From Nostoc sp. TH1S01 (lineage in GTDB: Bacteria > Cyanobacteriota > Cyanobacteriia > Cyanobacteriales > Nostocaceae): a stretch of DNA of 64,000 nt. The position numbers were made by a program, and so were the translations under genes. Positions 25,401 to 32,883 of the stretch are shown in pieces (the first letter of the stretch is position 1; each line of letters begins with the position of its first letter). A model generated the notes under the pieces. That model made no database searches. It saw only the letters and a program-made list of their open reading frames with translations, and was not told where the DNA came from. The DNA lies in assembly GCA_018993265.1 (NCBI GenBank), contig JAGKSW010000019.1:62001-126000 (forward strand). The letters are read 5' to 3'.

Positions 25401-26349
25401 CCAACTTGGGTTGACCAAATTTTTCGATGTTCTGTTTTGCTGCTTGTCTTATGTAATAAGCTATACCATCTTGTAATACGGAAGTCTTACCAGCATTGCT
25501 GTCACCATAAAGTACAGTCAAGCGTGAGGTACACAGGTTATTAAGAATAATTTGCTGTCGGTTATATTCATCAATTGCTTTCTCAATTGCATATTGTGCC
25601 GATTGCCAGTTAAGGTGTTTGATGGCTAAACGATTATCCAATAAATTACGAAAAATGCGACCTTTAAAATAGTCAAGTTTAGCTAGGGCATTTTCACGAA
25701 TGGAAATGAGGAAATGGACATTCAATTTAGAGTCATTGACAGCTTGGGAAAATTCACCAGCAAAGGTGTCCCTCAGTCCTTCGCTTAATAAATCGAAGTA
25801 GTCCTCGAACTGATCAAGAATAATAAATAGCCTACCTTTCTCATCTTCTTGACCAACGATTTCCATCCAAGCTTTTAAGATATCAGCTAAAGATGGCTTC
25901 CCAGACGGAGGTAAGGATTTATTTTTGAGAATACTTGCGATCGCTTGTTCAAGCTGCTCTTTGATCTCACTAGGCGGTTTAGTTGAGAACAAGTTTGTGA
26001 TTTCTAATTCTAACTCTTTTTCAATGCCAGTTATCGGATCTTCCCAAGAAAACCTATCTTTTATTTCGCCTTTTAATGGTGGAAAAACTATCACTGCCGA
26101 ACCTGGTTTACCAGTTTTCTCTAGATATTCCTGGGCAGACTGACGCAAATGATAAGCAACACCTGCTCGCAGGAGAGAAGTTTTACCTACCCCGCTATCG
26201 CCATACAAAACCGTCAATCGTGAGGCTCGCAAATTTTGAATGATAATTTGTTGCTCTTTTTCTCGCCCAAAAAAGAACAAACTATCAGTTTGTGAATACG
26301 GAATTAGTCCTTTGTAAGGAGCAGGAATCTCAATACCATCACAATACAT
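22420..26349 (-). CDS. tandem nSTAND-type NTPase with 14-blade WD40 array
   Basis: A 1,309-residue STAND-class protein, of the type used as a nucleotide switch with a sensor of repeats. The N-terminus PYKGLIPYSQTDSLFFFGRE is typical of nSTAND1. It has two P-loop modules in tandem: Walker A GDSGVGKT (50-57) with Walker B LFIILDQFEDYF (174-185), and Walker A GDSNAGKT (282-289) with Walker B FFIILDQFEEYF (375-386). A helical linker is followed from about residue 715 by 14 WD40 blades (SFSPDGxxLATGSxDGTARLWDLQG), enough for two seven-blade propellers. A GAGGAAG site precedes the ATG; the upstream SIR2 gene ends 14 bases before it. No effector domain is visible, so the neighbours may be the effectors. 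Confidence 0.9.
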   Translation of the reverse strand: MYCDGIEIPAPYKGLIPYSQTDSLFFFGREKEQQIIIQNLRASRLTVLYGDSGVGKTSLLRAGVAYHLRQSAQEYLEKTGKPGSAVIVFPPLKGEIKDRFSWEDPITGIEKELELEITNLFSTKPPSEIKEQLEQAIASILKNKSLPPSGKPSLADILKAWMEIVGQEDEKGRLFIILDQFEDYFDLLSEGLRDTFAGEFSQAVNDSKLNVHFLISIRENALAKLDYFKGRIFRNLLDNRLAIKHLNWQSAQYAIEKAIDEYNRQQIILNNLCTSRLTVLYGDSNAGKTSVLQDGIAYYIRQAAKQNIEKFGQPKLAVTVFNSWQKEQPLVNLLMQIAADIQHLGNIQVPQLDLPFTETLKEWVKLIEHNGNGKFFIILDQFEEYFSNHYQEAATRTFNDELFRAINHPDLKVNFLICIHEYSLAQLNIFKEKIARCCKYYLHLSLESVNIRPLEGESTVIQCFEDKLVSIEKPDLVTAVLNDIKSKQAQSEVLSEERIESPYLQMIMLRLWNQEMTSDPSSRQLQKKTYTDLGGAKQIVRDHLDKKLEESDLDLNIEESTSYRLFYYLVTPSGDKLALKAEDLLHYVNEESNLTEKLSFEIVHQWLTKLSQGEFRILRPLAAHRYEIFLDVLAEAILERLQRQRKIKEIEQMAKDAWLQFESSELEALLKAMRAGQELMHNYKHGVLPKDYHAPQLKAILQKILDNIRQQNQFKCHTQPIWSISFSPDGKYFATGSEDGTACLWNLQGNLLQKFEHKDWVWSVSFSPDGKYLATGSKDNTACLWNLQGNLLQKFEHKDWVWSVSFSPDGKYLATGSDDSTARLWDLQGNQIGEPFQRDKKDKSRFRSISFSPDGKYFATGSDDGIVHLLDLQDNLVQEFKAHQGWVYSVFSPNSQHLATASSDGTARLWDLQGKLLAKFKGHDGWIYSLSFSPDGQHLATASSDGTARLWDLQGKLLAKFKGHDGWIYSLSFSSDGQHLATASADGIARLWNLWDKPLAEFKGHESWVWSVSFSANGQYIATGSADSTVRLWDLQGKPIGNPFQGHTGPVLSVSFSRDTQKLVTGSEDGTACLWDLQGNLLQKFKHKGWVWSANFSPDGQCLVTTSSDDSSAYLWDLQGQLLQKFHLSHFIWSAGFSPDGQQLATGSADGKVRLWDLQGNLKREFKAHQGWVWNVSFSPELNIERQRLATGSADGNVCLWDLQGNLLQEFKGHQDWIYDICFSPDGQQLATASSDGTARLWDLQGKLVQEFKRSKRPVYSVSFSPDGQQLATAFADSTVQLWSIDSFESLLARGCNWLKDYLTKHSQE
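23428..23666. repeat. identical 116-bp tandem copies inside the WD40 region
   Basis: Bases 23428-23543 and 23551-23666 are identical over 116 bases, offset by 123 bases (one blade of 41 codons). Such identity at DNA level, silent positions included, points to recent duplication or gene conversion of a blade. Confidence 0.85.
23903..24130. repeat. identical 108-bp tandem copies inside the WD40 region
   Basis: Bases 23903-24010 and 24023-24130 are identical over 108 bases, offset by 120 bases (one blade of 40 codons). This is a second, independent recent blade duplication in the same gene. Confidence 0.85.
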
Positions 26350-26363
26350 GACTTCCTCTCGCT

Positions 26364-28556
26364 TTAAAATACTGATTTCGACAACCGTTTGTTCAGTTCG
26401 TTGACATAATTTTCTAAGGGCATTTCACTGATGAGTTCCACATGATTAGCACGCCAAAGTTCGTTATCTAAAGCACCAGGTTTGGGGTGAATTGCCCACC
26501 AGTTTCTGCGTCTGTCTTCTGTTTCTGGCCAAATACGATGCAAAATTACACGCTGATGCCAGTAGCGAAGACTGTATCCTAAAAACCAAATATGACTATT
26601 CTTGAGTTTATTGAAAAGAGAAATTGGTAGGATGCTTATGGGGTTGCTATTGCTATCACCATAAGCTAAATAGTCAATAAAATGGTCTTCAGTAATAGCA
26701 AAGCTTTTCCTATGGCTGTTTTGCCCTTCCGTAGGCCCATAAAGTTTTAAGATGACTGGACGCTCGTTGAGCGAAAAATCCAGATTTTCGGGGGCTGTTC
26801 CTGGTAGAATTGCTTTTCTTTCACCTTTGGGAACTATTGGTGAATCCTGATCTCCATCAATTTCATGCTCAAACTTTTGATGCATAAACTGCTTGAAGAT
26901 TTCGCCTTCATTATTTTCTTCTACTACGGTATAGGAAACTAAGTCAAACGGTTGCTTGGCTTCTAAAAAGGCGTGTTCCAATGTACTGTCAAAATTGGTT
27001 GTTACTAACAACTGATAGCGTGTAGCTTCGCTTGCAACTCCAGTTTTGATCCGAGAAGAATAGCCCATCTTATCCATAAGGCGAGGAAGTTGTGCGAAAA
27101 ACCTATGCAAGCTGTTAGGCGTATAGTTATGTTGAGAAATTTCATTGATTGCCTGGTTGATTGTATCTTTACCTTGAAGACGAACATTTAAGTATTGCGA
27201 TACATGCTGTAAATCCAACCTAGTAACTTTAGTCACAATTGCTGCCATAAGTGGACATTCTGGGGGTAAAGTTTCTGTGTCGCATAACGGACAGCGAACA
27301 GTTCTTAAGTATTCTTGGCTCTTGTCTAGGTAAGCAGCTAGTTCAACGCTAGTAGGTGGATAGTTCCCGCTAGGCTCCCAGTCCCAGGGATATGGGATTC
27401 CATTAGTGTGTTTTGAGCGATCGCATAAGTTGATGTCTGCACCTAAAAAAGGAACTACTAAGCCACATTTGAGCTTTGCAACCAGTGTCTCTAAGTGCTC
27501 GTTGAGTTTTGCGTCTTCTACAGATGTTCGTGGTGGTGGTTGAGGCACATCTAGAGTCGGAGGTGGGGCTTTAATTTTTTTTTGCGGAATTTCAAAGGTG
27601 ATATACCCATCCTCATGGGACATTGCTGTGTGTTTGCACCAGTAGTTGTCATCATAATCCCAGCGGCGCAAATATACGATTCCTTTACTAGTTACAAAAT
27701 CAAGGTGTACAAAATTGTAACCATTATGATAATCACGGTTGCTGTAACTGGAACCAGCTGGAATAATTACACAGTTTCCTGTTGTCCCAGTTACTTGATA
27801 AGCTTTAGCTTTATGCTGATGACCACATAGAAGAAAATGACACCCATCGTTGTATTGGAGACGTTTTGTGATTAGATCGCGTTCAAATTCAGTTAGCAAT
27901 TCTAACGGATGATGTAGCACCGCAATCCGTACCTCATCACTAGCTATCTTGTGGAGGGCATCATACAATTGGGGTTCTCCGACAATTAGTTTTCCTTCAT
28001 CATTTACTTCTCCTCTTTCATTTGTGCGCCCAGCCATTAAAGCGGAGTTGAGACCAAGTAATGCTACCCGCTTTCCTTGAATCTGTAGTCTGCGGATACT
28101 GCTGTAGTCAGGCTGAGTCTGATGTGTGTATTGAGTAACAAATTCCCTATAGGCTTCAAAGGGTTCCCGCAGGCGATCGCATTTTTTTTTGTTCGTCAGC
28201 CAATTTTTGACCTGCTCATTAGACTCAAAAGGCTTGAGGATAGAATTTGGCAGTAAGTCAAAGGCACTGCGATCGAGGTCATGGTTGCCAGGTACAATAA
28301 ACAGTCGCTCGGCAGATAACCCAGTAGCTTCCAGCAGAGGCTCAAATAAGTTTTCTCGCGCTGCTACATATTCTTCTTTCTTGCCAGAGTAAGCCACATC
28401 ACCACTAAATATGATGAAATCAATCTTTGCCAAGTCGAGACTGATTTTATCCCGTTCCTCAATATCTCTAATTAAGGCATCACGTACAACTTGCCTGTCA
28501 AATTCTTTCCCTTTTTGATGCCAATCCGAGAGATGAAGCCAAGTTATACCTGCCAT
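26364..28556 (-). CDS. metallophosphoesterase-SIR2-like fusion protein
   Basis: 730 residues, starting at the ATG at 28556 behind a GAGAGGAGAA site. Residues 1-300 form a calcineurin-like phosphoesterase with the full metal set: DWH (11-13), SGD (51-53), GNHD (90-93), HH (215-216) and GHQH (245-248). After a Pro-rich linker, residues 345-730 form a SIR2-like Rossmann domain: LVVPFLGADIN (366-376), LVTTNFDS (517-524), VILKLYG (601-607), WFLGYSLRYWHQRVI. In active SIR2 proteins the third motif is KLHG with the catalytic His; here it is Tyr, so NADase activity may be changed or lost. SIR2 domains deplete NAD in several anti-phage systems. It lies between the three-TM gene (18 bp) and the nSTAND gene (14 bp), clearly one operon. 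Confidence 0.85.
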   Translation of the reverse strand: MAGITWLHLSDWHQKGKEFDRQVVRDALIRDIEERDKISLDLAKIDFIIFSGDVAYSGKKEEYVAARENLFEPLLEATGLSAERLFIVPGNHDLDRSAFDLLPNSILKPFESNEQVKNWLTNKKKCDRLREPFEAYREFVTQYTHQTQPDYSSIRRLQIQGKRVALLGLNSALMAGRTNERGEVNDEGKLIVGEPQLYDALHKIASDEVRIAVLHHPLELLTEFERDLITKRLQYNDGCHFLLCGHQHKAKAYQVTGTTGNCVIIPAGSSYSNRDYHNGYNFVHLDFVTSKGIVYLRRWDYDDNYWCKHTAMSHEDGYITFEIPQKKIKAPPPTLDVPQPPPRTSVEDAKLNEHLETLVAKLKCGLVVPFLGADINLCDRSKHTNGIPYPWDWEPSGNYPPTSVELAAYLDKSQEYLRTVRCPLCDTETLPPECPLMAAIVTKVTRLDLQHVSQYLNVRLQGKDTINQAINEISQHNYTPNSLHRFFAQLPRLMDKMGYSSRIKTGVASEATRYQLLVTTNFDSTLEHAFLEAKQPFDLVSYTVVEENNEGEIFKQFMHQKFEHEIDGDQDSPIVPKGERKAILPGTAPENLDFSLNERPVILKLYGPTEGQNSHRKSFAITEDHFIDYLAYGDSNSNPISILPISLFNKLKNSHIWFLGYSLRYWHQRVILHRIWPETEDRRRNWWAIHPKPGALDNELWRANHVELISEMPLENYVNELNKRLSKSVF

Positions 28557-28574
28557 GACGATTTCTCCTCTCAA

Positions 28575-29108
28575 TTAAAGATTCATGAATGATTTGCCCA
28601 AAAAATTGAGGAAATTGTGTCGAAATAAAAGCAGTAATGTCAGTAATAATATTTCTAGAATATAAGTGACAGATACACTCCGATTAAAGACTCCATCTTT
28701 CCAATAATTGACATGATAAGGCTTTGCAGAACGATGGAAAGAATGCTGCCAGCTACCATAAATATTAGGACTTTGAAAGTTAAAATTTTCATTGAAAATA
28801 TTTTCGATTACAGCTACTCGATGATAAAAACCTCTCTGAAAGTGTTTCCATTGGCTTTCGAGTGCCCAGAATAAAATAGGGATGGCAAAAATAAGTAAGT
28901 CCGCATTATTGGGTATAATTATTTCTTTTTTCATCATTAAGACAATTACAGCCCCTGTTGCTGTTAAACCTAACGCTTTAATTGCCCAAATTTGCTTGTT
29001 GTAGTCTTCAATTGTGGTTTCCAAAAAGAAATACTCCTGCTTGAGCAAATTTAGCTCAAATTCCCATAGTTTTTTGTCATTGTTTTCGTTGTTTATATCT
29101 CTTGTCAT
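28575..29108 (-). CDS. three-TM membrane protein, SLATT-like in layout
   Basis: 177 residues: an N-terminal amphipathic/coiled stretch (WEFELNLLKQEYFFLETTIE), TM1 ALGLTATGAVIVLMM, TM2 LLIFAIPILFWALESQW, a soluble segment rich in His and aromatics, and TM3 VTYILEILLLTLLLLF near the C-terminus. An early helix followed by a TM pair resembles SLATT-type effectors associated with nucleotide-signal conflict systems, but I cannot confirm the family. First gene of the operon, ending 18 bp before the MPE-SIR2 gene. In context it could be a membrane-acting effector or an anchor; this is inference. Confidence 0.6.
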   Translation of the reverse strand: MTRDINNENNDKKLWEFELNLLKQEYFFLETTIEDYNKQIWAIKALGLTATGAVIVLMMKKEIIIPNNADLLIFAIPILFWALESQWKHFQRGFYHRVAVIENIFNENFNFQSPNIYGSWQHSFHRSAKPYHVNYWKDGVFNRSVSVTYILEILLLTLLLLFRHNFLNFLGKSFMNL

Positions 29109-29358
29109 TTAGATTACAGAACTTGGAAAGGAAAACTTAGTAATTATATTTTTTGCTACATCAAGTTAAAGTATTGATAGTTAACAGCAGTATTTATATA
29201 CTAAAGTAAGAGCCTTAGCTACAAAATTCATATCCCTAAAGACTTAAACCAAAAGTTATAAAACATCTGGTAATTCATGTATGTGGTGTGACTTTTATAG
29301 AAATAATTAAATTTCAGTCCTACTGTATTAGAATTCCCGATTTTAATTAACTATTTAC

Positions 29359-29550
29359 TCAAACATCAACATTTATCTGTTCTATTTGTCGAGCAGCTTT
29401 CTCCTACACCTTGGCTGAAGTTTCATCTTGCCAATGAGTTCGCAAATCTTCTGCTTTTTTGTGGCATATTCGCTCTAACATTTCTAGGATTGTAGCTAAT
29501 GTCAATTTATAGATTTATTCTGCTAAAGCATCCATGTATTCTTTGTGCAT
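29359..29550 (-). pseudogene. broken small gene with two in-frame stops
   Basis: The frame from ATG at 29550 reads MHKEYMDALAE, stop, IYKLTLATILEMLERICHKK, AEDLRTHWQDETSAKV, stop, EKAARQIEQINVDV, stop (63 codons). Both internal stops are one base away from sense codons (TAA from CAA, TAG from TGG), as in a recently inactivated gene. The product would be a small helical protein of unknown function. It lies just upstream of the four-gene operon on the same strand, next to a transposase remnant. Confidence 0.6.
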
Positions 29551-29943
29551 AGGAATAAACCCTGAATTTTATAAATATTTTCTGGCCATACCTACATTTG
29601 TGGCGCTCAACCCGAATTAATGACATCGGACGTGTAGCGGCTTTCCGAAAATGTAAATTTGACCACAAGGTCGCTTTGACACGTCCTAGTTTTGGATGGT
29701 TGACTTCTATAGTTTGAATGGCTTCAGTCCATGTCGAAGCATCATTCAACTTAAACTTATCATCATGCTTTTTCTGTCGTCCCTTGCCAGAATATGGTGC
29801 CAGTGCGCCCCACAGACATAGGTTTGAACGTAAACGCACCAGAATATCTGCTTTGATGTTAGCCGTTTTCACGGCGAAAGGCGCACAGCCATACTCACAA
29901 TCTTGCCGGGTGGTTTACCGTAATATTGCTGAATTACCGTAAA
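29551..29943 (-). pseudogene. transposase remnant (IS701/IS4-superfamily type)
   Basis: The frame from 29872 reads ADILVRLRSNLCLWGALAPY, then KFKLNDASTWTEAIQTIEV and ATRPMSLIRVERHK, which matches the central part of a transposase common in cyanobacteria (ADVLVRLRSNRxLxxxPPPY, PMSLIxVER). Upstream, another frame (29943 to about 29885) reads VIQQYYGKPPGKIVSMAVRL, so a frameshift separates the two. The catalytic C-terminal part is missing. It is a remnant at the right edge of the accessory block. Confidence 0.7.
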
Positions 29944-29951
29944 TTATCCTA
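29911..29951. repeat. right copy of the direct repeat flanking the accessory block
   Basis: The core at 29928-29951 matches 18693-18716 at 22 of 24 bases, same orientation. It overlaps the upstream end of the transposase remnant, so the similarity might come from a shared mobile-element end rather than from integration. Confidence 0.5.
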
Positions 29952-30068
29952 GGGCGCGTCCTCAAAGCGGTATCAATCTAATTTAGGATTGATAGCCGAG
30001 TTAGAGTTGAGTAATTGGGAAGAGTGCGATCGTTCCAGCATCTATCAAAACGCCTAACTATAAACAAC

Positions 30069-30090
30069 AAGCCGCCATTAAGGCGGCCTT
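30069..30090 (-). terminator. terminator at the end of the hps locus
   Basis: GCCGCC (30071-30076) and GGCGGC (30082-30087) form a GC-rich hairpin with loop ATTAA; on the minus strand TTGTTGTTT follows. It lies 13 bases beyond the stop of the last hps gene. Confidence 0.65.
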
Positions 30091-30102
30091 ACACTTTACT
30101 TT

Positions 30103-30993
30103 TTATCCTTCTCCAGCAGTTTGTGTAGCCACAACTTTGCTGTTCTCACTTCGAGATAGTGTTTCTTCTACAGTAGGTGTAGGTAGATACTTCATTTCCC
30201 ACACTTTCAGCAAAATTAGGTATTCATAAAAAGCCTGCAAGGTACACCAAGCCATACCAGCGCGACCATCTAAGCAACCACCTAAAATAAAGTACATATA
30301 TAGAAAGCGTAAAAAAGGTCTAGCTGGTAAACGCAAAGACAAATCTTTTAACGCACGTCGTCTTTCTACCTCAGTCTTACCAAAAAATAAATCTCGCCAG
30401 TCAACTTTGCCATTTTCTAGTTGATGTAGTGTTTCTTTGGCTTCATCTGTAGAATAACGATTGTGTTTTTCAATCCAACGGCTCAAGCCCTTGCTACAAG
30501 TGTAATGAGGATAAGTTTCTTTTAAAAAGCTAGTAGCACCATCACAAACTTCTCGTTCTGTGTGACCATAGTCTGTAAACCAAACTTTACCGTGGCGGAA
30601 AAGACGCATCTGATAACGAGGATATTGGGTGCTATAGCGAATCCAACGATTCATGAACATTACCCGTTCAGCAACGTAGTAACCAATATAGTTTGGTTTT
30701 TGCGTTGCTTGTGTGCATTCCACAAATAATTCTGGTGTCATCCGCTCGTCAGCTTCCAGAATATAAACCCACTCGTATTTTGGGGGTATAGACTCTAGCA
30801 TCCAAGTGCGTTGACGACCGTGGCTTTCAAAAGCGTGTTGCACAACACGCACAGGATAGCGACTGGCAATTTCCACAGTGCGATCGCTACTGCACGAGTC
30901 CACAACTATAATGTCATCTGAGAGCATTGCCGACTCGATACAAGGCGCAATATCTAGTTCTTCGTTATATGTCAATATGTAAATTGAGAACAT
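30103..30993 (-). CDS. family 2 glycosyltransferase, last gene of the hps locus (hpsK position)
   Basis: 296 residues. A GT-A fold N-terminus FSIYILTYNEELDIAPCIES, then DDIIVVDSCSSDRTVEIA and a DxD-like EADERM near residue 80, followed by membrane-associated C-terminal helices (PFLRFLYMYFILGGCLDG). This layout fits WaaE/KdtX-like beta-1,4-glucosyltransferases. It is the eleventh gene of a co-directional run that starts with hpsA, so it occupies the hpsK position of the Nostoc punctiforme order as I remember it. It probably adds a sugar to the hormogonium polysaccharide on the cytoplasmic face; donor and acceptor are unknown. A terminator hairpin follows. Confidence 0.8.
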   Translation of the reverse strand: MFSIYILTYNEELDIAPCIESAMLSDDIIVVDSCSSDRTVEIASRYPVRVVQHAFESHGRQRTWMLESIPPKYEWVYILEADERMTPELFVECTQATQKPNYIGYYVAERVMFMNRWIRYSTQYPRYQMRLFRHGKVWFTDYGHTEREVCDGATSFLKETYPHYTCSKGLSRWIEKHNRYSTDEAKETLHQLENGKVDWRDLFFGKTEVERRRALKDLSLRLPARPFLRFLYMYFILGGCLDGRAGMAWCTLQAFYEYLILLKVWEMKYLPTPTVEETLSRSENSKVVATQTAGEG

Positions 30994-31040
30994 GTGCAGA
31001 TTTTATAGCGATTTTACTAACAGTTAATTACTAGAGAATA

Positions 31041-31085
31041 TGAAGTATGAAGTATGAAATTTCTGACTTCATACTTCATATTTCA
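31041..31085. repeat. heptamer repeat forming an inverted repeat
   Basis: TGAAGTA units at 31041-31058 are followed by their complement TTCATAC units at 31068-31085 (one mismatch in 18), so the STRR block folds into a hairpin just past the hpsJ stop. It may act as a terminator or RNA stabiliser. Confidence 0.65.
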
Positions 31086-31093
31086 TACTTTCT

Positions 31094-31939
31094 TTACCGT
31101 GCAGCAGCTTTACGTCCACCAGTTTGTAAAGCACCGCCACCTCTTAATCCTGTCCAGCCGATGATAATGTAGCCAATAGATAACAAAAGACTGCTCATAC
31201 CAATCCGCAATCCAGACTTCCAAGCGTTGTCTCTAGCTTGTTTTTCAGCATCTTCCTTACGCTGACGAATTTGGGTGAGTCGTTGATTTGCCAATCCTTG
31301 AGGATCAGTTTGTTGGGCAATAAATTTGTCCAGTTCTTGCGGATTAGCTTTAAATTTCTTGAGTAAGTCTTTTTGGGATTGGGGCAATTGAGGATTTTCC
31401 AGGGCTTGCTTATACTTTTGATCGTCTTTTAACAAGTCCGAAAACTGCGCTTTTGCTTGGGCGCGGAGTTGTTCTAATTGAGCTTTTCCTTGATCAGTAT
31501 TAAGTTGGGCTTGAAATTGATTTAGCTGGTTTTTCAGTTGAGTTTCAGCTTGATCTGCCTCTTGACTAATTTGACTAACGGTTTGCGCTTTCGCTTGGTT
31601 AACATTATTTAGGTGCAAGGGAAAAATCAACAAGAAAATTAGACCCAAGACACTGGAGAGTATAAATGCTGGGAATCGTAAGTCGATACCTTTAGGGCTA
31701 CCATCATTAGAACCATCAATCCAATAGCCAATCAACAGTGAACCTAAGCCCACCATAGGCACAATGCCTCGGTCAACTAGGGCTGTTGATAAATTAATTT
31801 GCCATCCGCGATCGGTTGGTTGAAAGGGTAGCAATAAAATTAAAAAGTCCAGCAAAAAGGACAAAATTAAAACTACCCCTATCACTTTGAGTGCGAGGGC
31901 CGCGTTCCCGGAAGTAAAACGATTAGTCATATTTTCCAA
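31094..31939 (-). CDS. hpsJ: HpsJ-like membrane protein
   Basis: 281 residues. Three N-terminal TM segments (VIGVVLILSFLLDFLILLLP; GIVPMVGLGSLLIGYWI; FILSSVLGLIFLLIFPL), a long Gln/Ala/Lys-rich coiled coil (about residues 115-235, QISQEADQAETQLKNQLNQF and repeats of QLEQLRAQAKAQ type), and one C-terminal TM segment GMSSLLLSIGYIIIGWTG. This layout is that of HpsJ-type proteins linked to hormogonium polysaccharide and, in related forms, to exosortase systems. Tenth gene of the hps run, which fits the letter J. It may scaffold the polysaccharide export machinery in the inner membrane; the exact role is unknown. Confidence 0.78.
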   Translation of the reverse strand: MENMTNRFTSGNAALALKVIGVVLILSFLLDFLILLLPFQPTDRGWQINLSTALVDRGIVPMVGLGSLLIGYWIDGSNDGSPKGIDLRFPAFILSSVLGLIFLLIFPLHLNNVNQAKAQTVSQISQEADQAETQLKNQLNQFQAQLNTDQGKAQLEQLRAQAKAQFSDLLKDDQKYKQALENPQLPQSQKDLLKKFKANPQELDKFIAQQTDPQGLANQRLTQIRQRKEDAEKQARDNAWKSGLRIGMSSLLLSIGYIIIGWTGLRGGGALQTGGRKAAAR

Positions 31940-32214
31940 ACTTATAGTGAATCAGTGTGATTGTCCTATTTAAAGTTACTGGAATATTGTTCCCGTAACT
32001 CTGCCTGTTCAATAAAACTATTTCTGATATAGAAAAGGCAAATGTAATACTAGTGGATACCTGTAGGTCTGAATCTACACCACGGTAGCACTAGTTAACT
32101 TGAGTGTCTTCAGAAAATACATGGTCTTTGAAGATACGAGATTAGCTGATATGAATAAAAAAAACAACTTTTATTTTCAGCTTCTACCCTGTAATTTTCT
32201 TCTCTTAGCCCGAT

Positions 32215-32850
32215 TTACCGCTGAACAACTGCTTCCCAAAGGGAGAGATCCTCTGGTCGGTCAACGTCAGCCAAAGCAGGTAAGTAGATAGGTGATACAC
32301 CAAGTTTTTCCGCAATAGCTACAGTTTGTGGCAATACCTGAGAAGTTCCCCAATCGATGTTAGTGAATAATTCCGGGATGAAGCGACGTACACCAATTAA
32401 GTAATAACCACCGTCAAGAGCTGGCCCCAGTACCAGCTCAACAGTTTGTAATTGTTGGAAAGCAGCTGCCAGAATTTGGGAAGTCAAACCAGGACAATCG
32501 GTACCAATGATAATCACAGATTCTGCACTTTTTTGGAAAGCATCAACCAGCGATCGCGCCATTCGTGAACCTAAATCACCGTCACCTTGTGATGCGTAAA
32601 GTAATTCCCACCCTAACCAATCTTGCATTAACTGCAAACTTCCACCAGCAAACCGCACTTCTACAGAAAAATTAATAGCTTTTTGTAATTCATGAACTTG
32701 CAACAGAGTATATTCAGTCATTTGCTGTTGCAGATTAGCAGCACCAATACTACCCAAAGCTGGTATTAATCGAGTTTTAGTCTGCCCTGGTTCTGGATAG
32801 CGCGTAAAAATAATCAAGTGCTGCTTTTGGATTTGTGATAATTTCAGCAC
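32215..32850 (-). CDS. DUF2064/TIGR04282-type glycosyltransferase (hpsI position)
   Basis: 211 residues with a nucleotidyl- or glycosyltransferase-like GT-A core. It starts QKQHLIIFTRYPEPGQTKTR, where the PxPGxxKTRL motif defines the family, followed by GDGDLGSRM, VIIIGTDCPGLTSQIL and LVLGPALDGGYYLIG. Proteins of this kind are annotated as TIGR04282 transferases and lie near polysaccharide or arsenosugar genes. Here it is the ninth gene of the hps run, so a role in polysaccharide sugar transfer is more likely. The activity is unproven. Confidence 0.8.
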   Translation of the reverse strand: MLKLSQIQKQHLIIFTRYPEPGQTKTRLIPALGSIGAANLQQQMTEYTLLQVHELQKAINFSVEVRFAGGSLQLMQDWLGWELLYASQGDGDLGSRMARSLVDAFQKSAESVIIIGTDCPGLTSQILAAAFQQLQTVELVLGPALDGGYYLIGVRRFIPELFTNIDWGTSQVLPQTVAIAEKLGVSPIYLPALADVDRPEDLSLWEAVVQR

Positions 32851-32883
32851 GCAATAACCTAATTTTGCTCAACTAACAATAGT

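Noticed and set aside
32100-32291. 63-codon plus-strand frame between hpsJ and the DUF2064 gene
   Set aside because: It overlaps the DUF2064 gene on the other strand and has no coding character or ribosome binding site.
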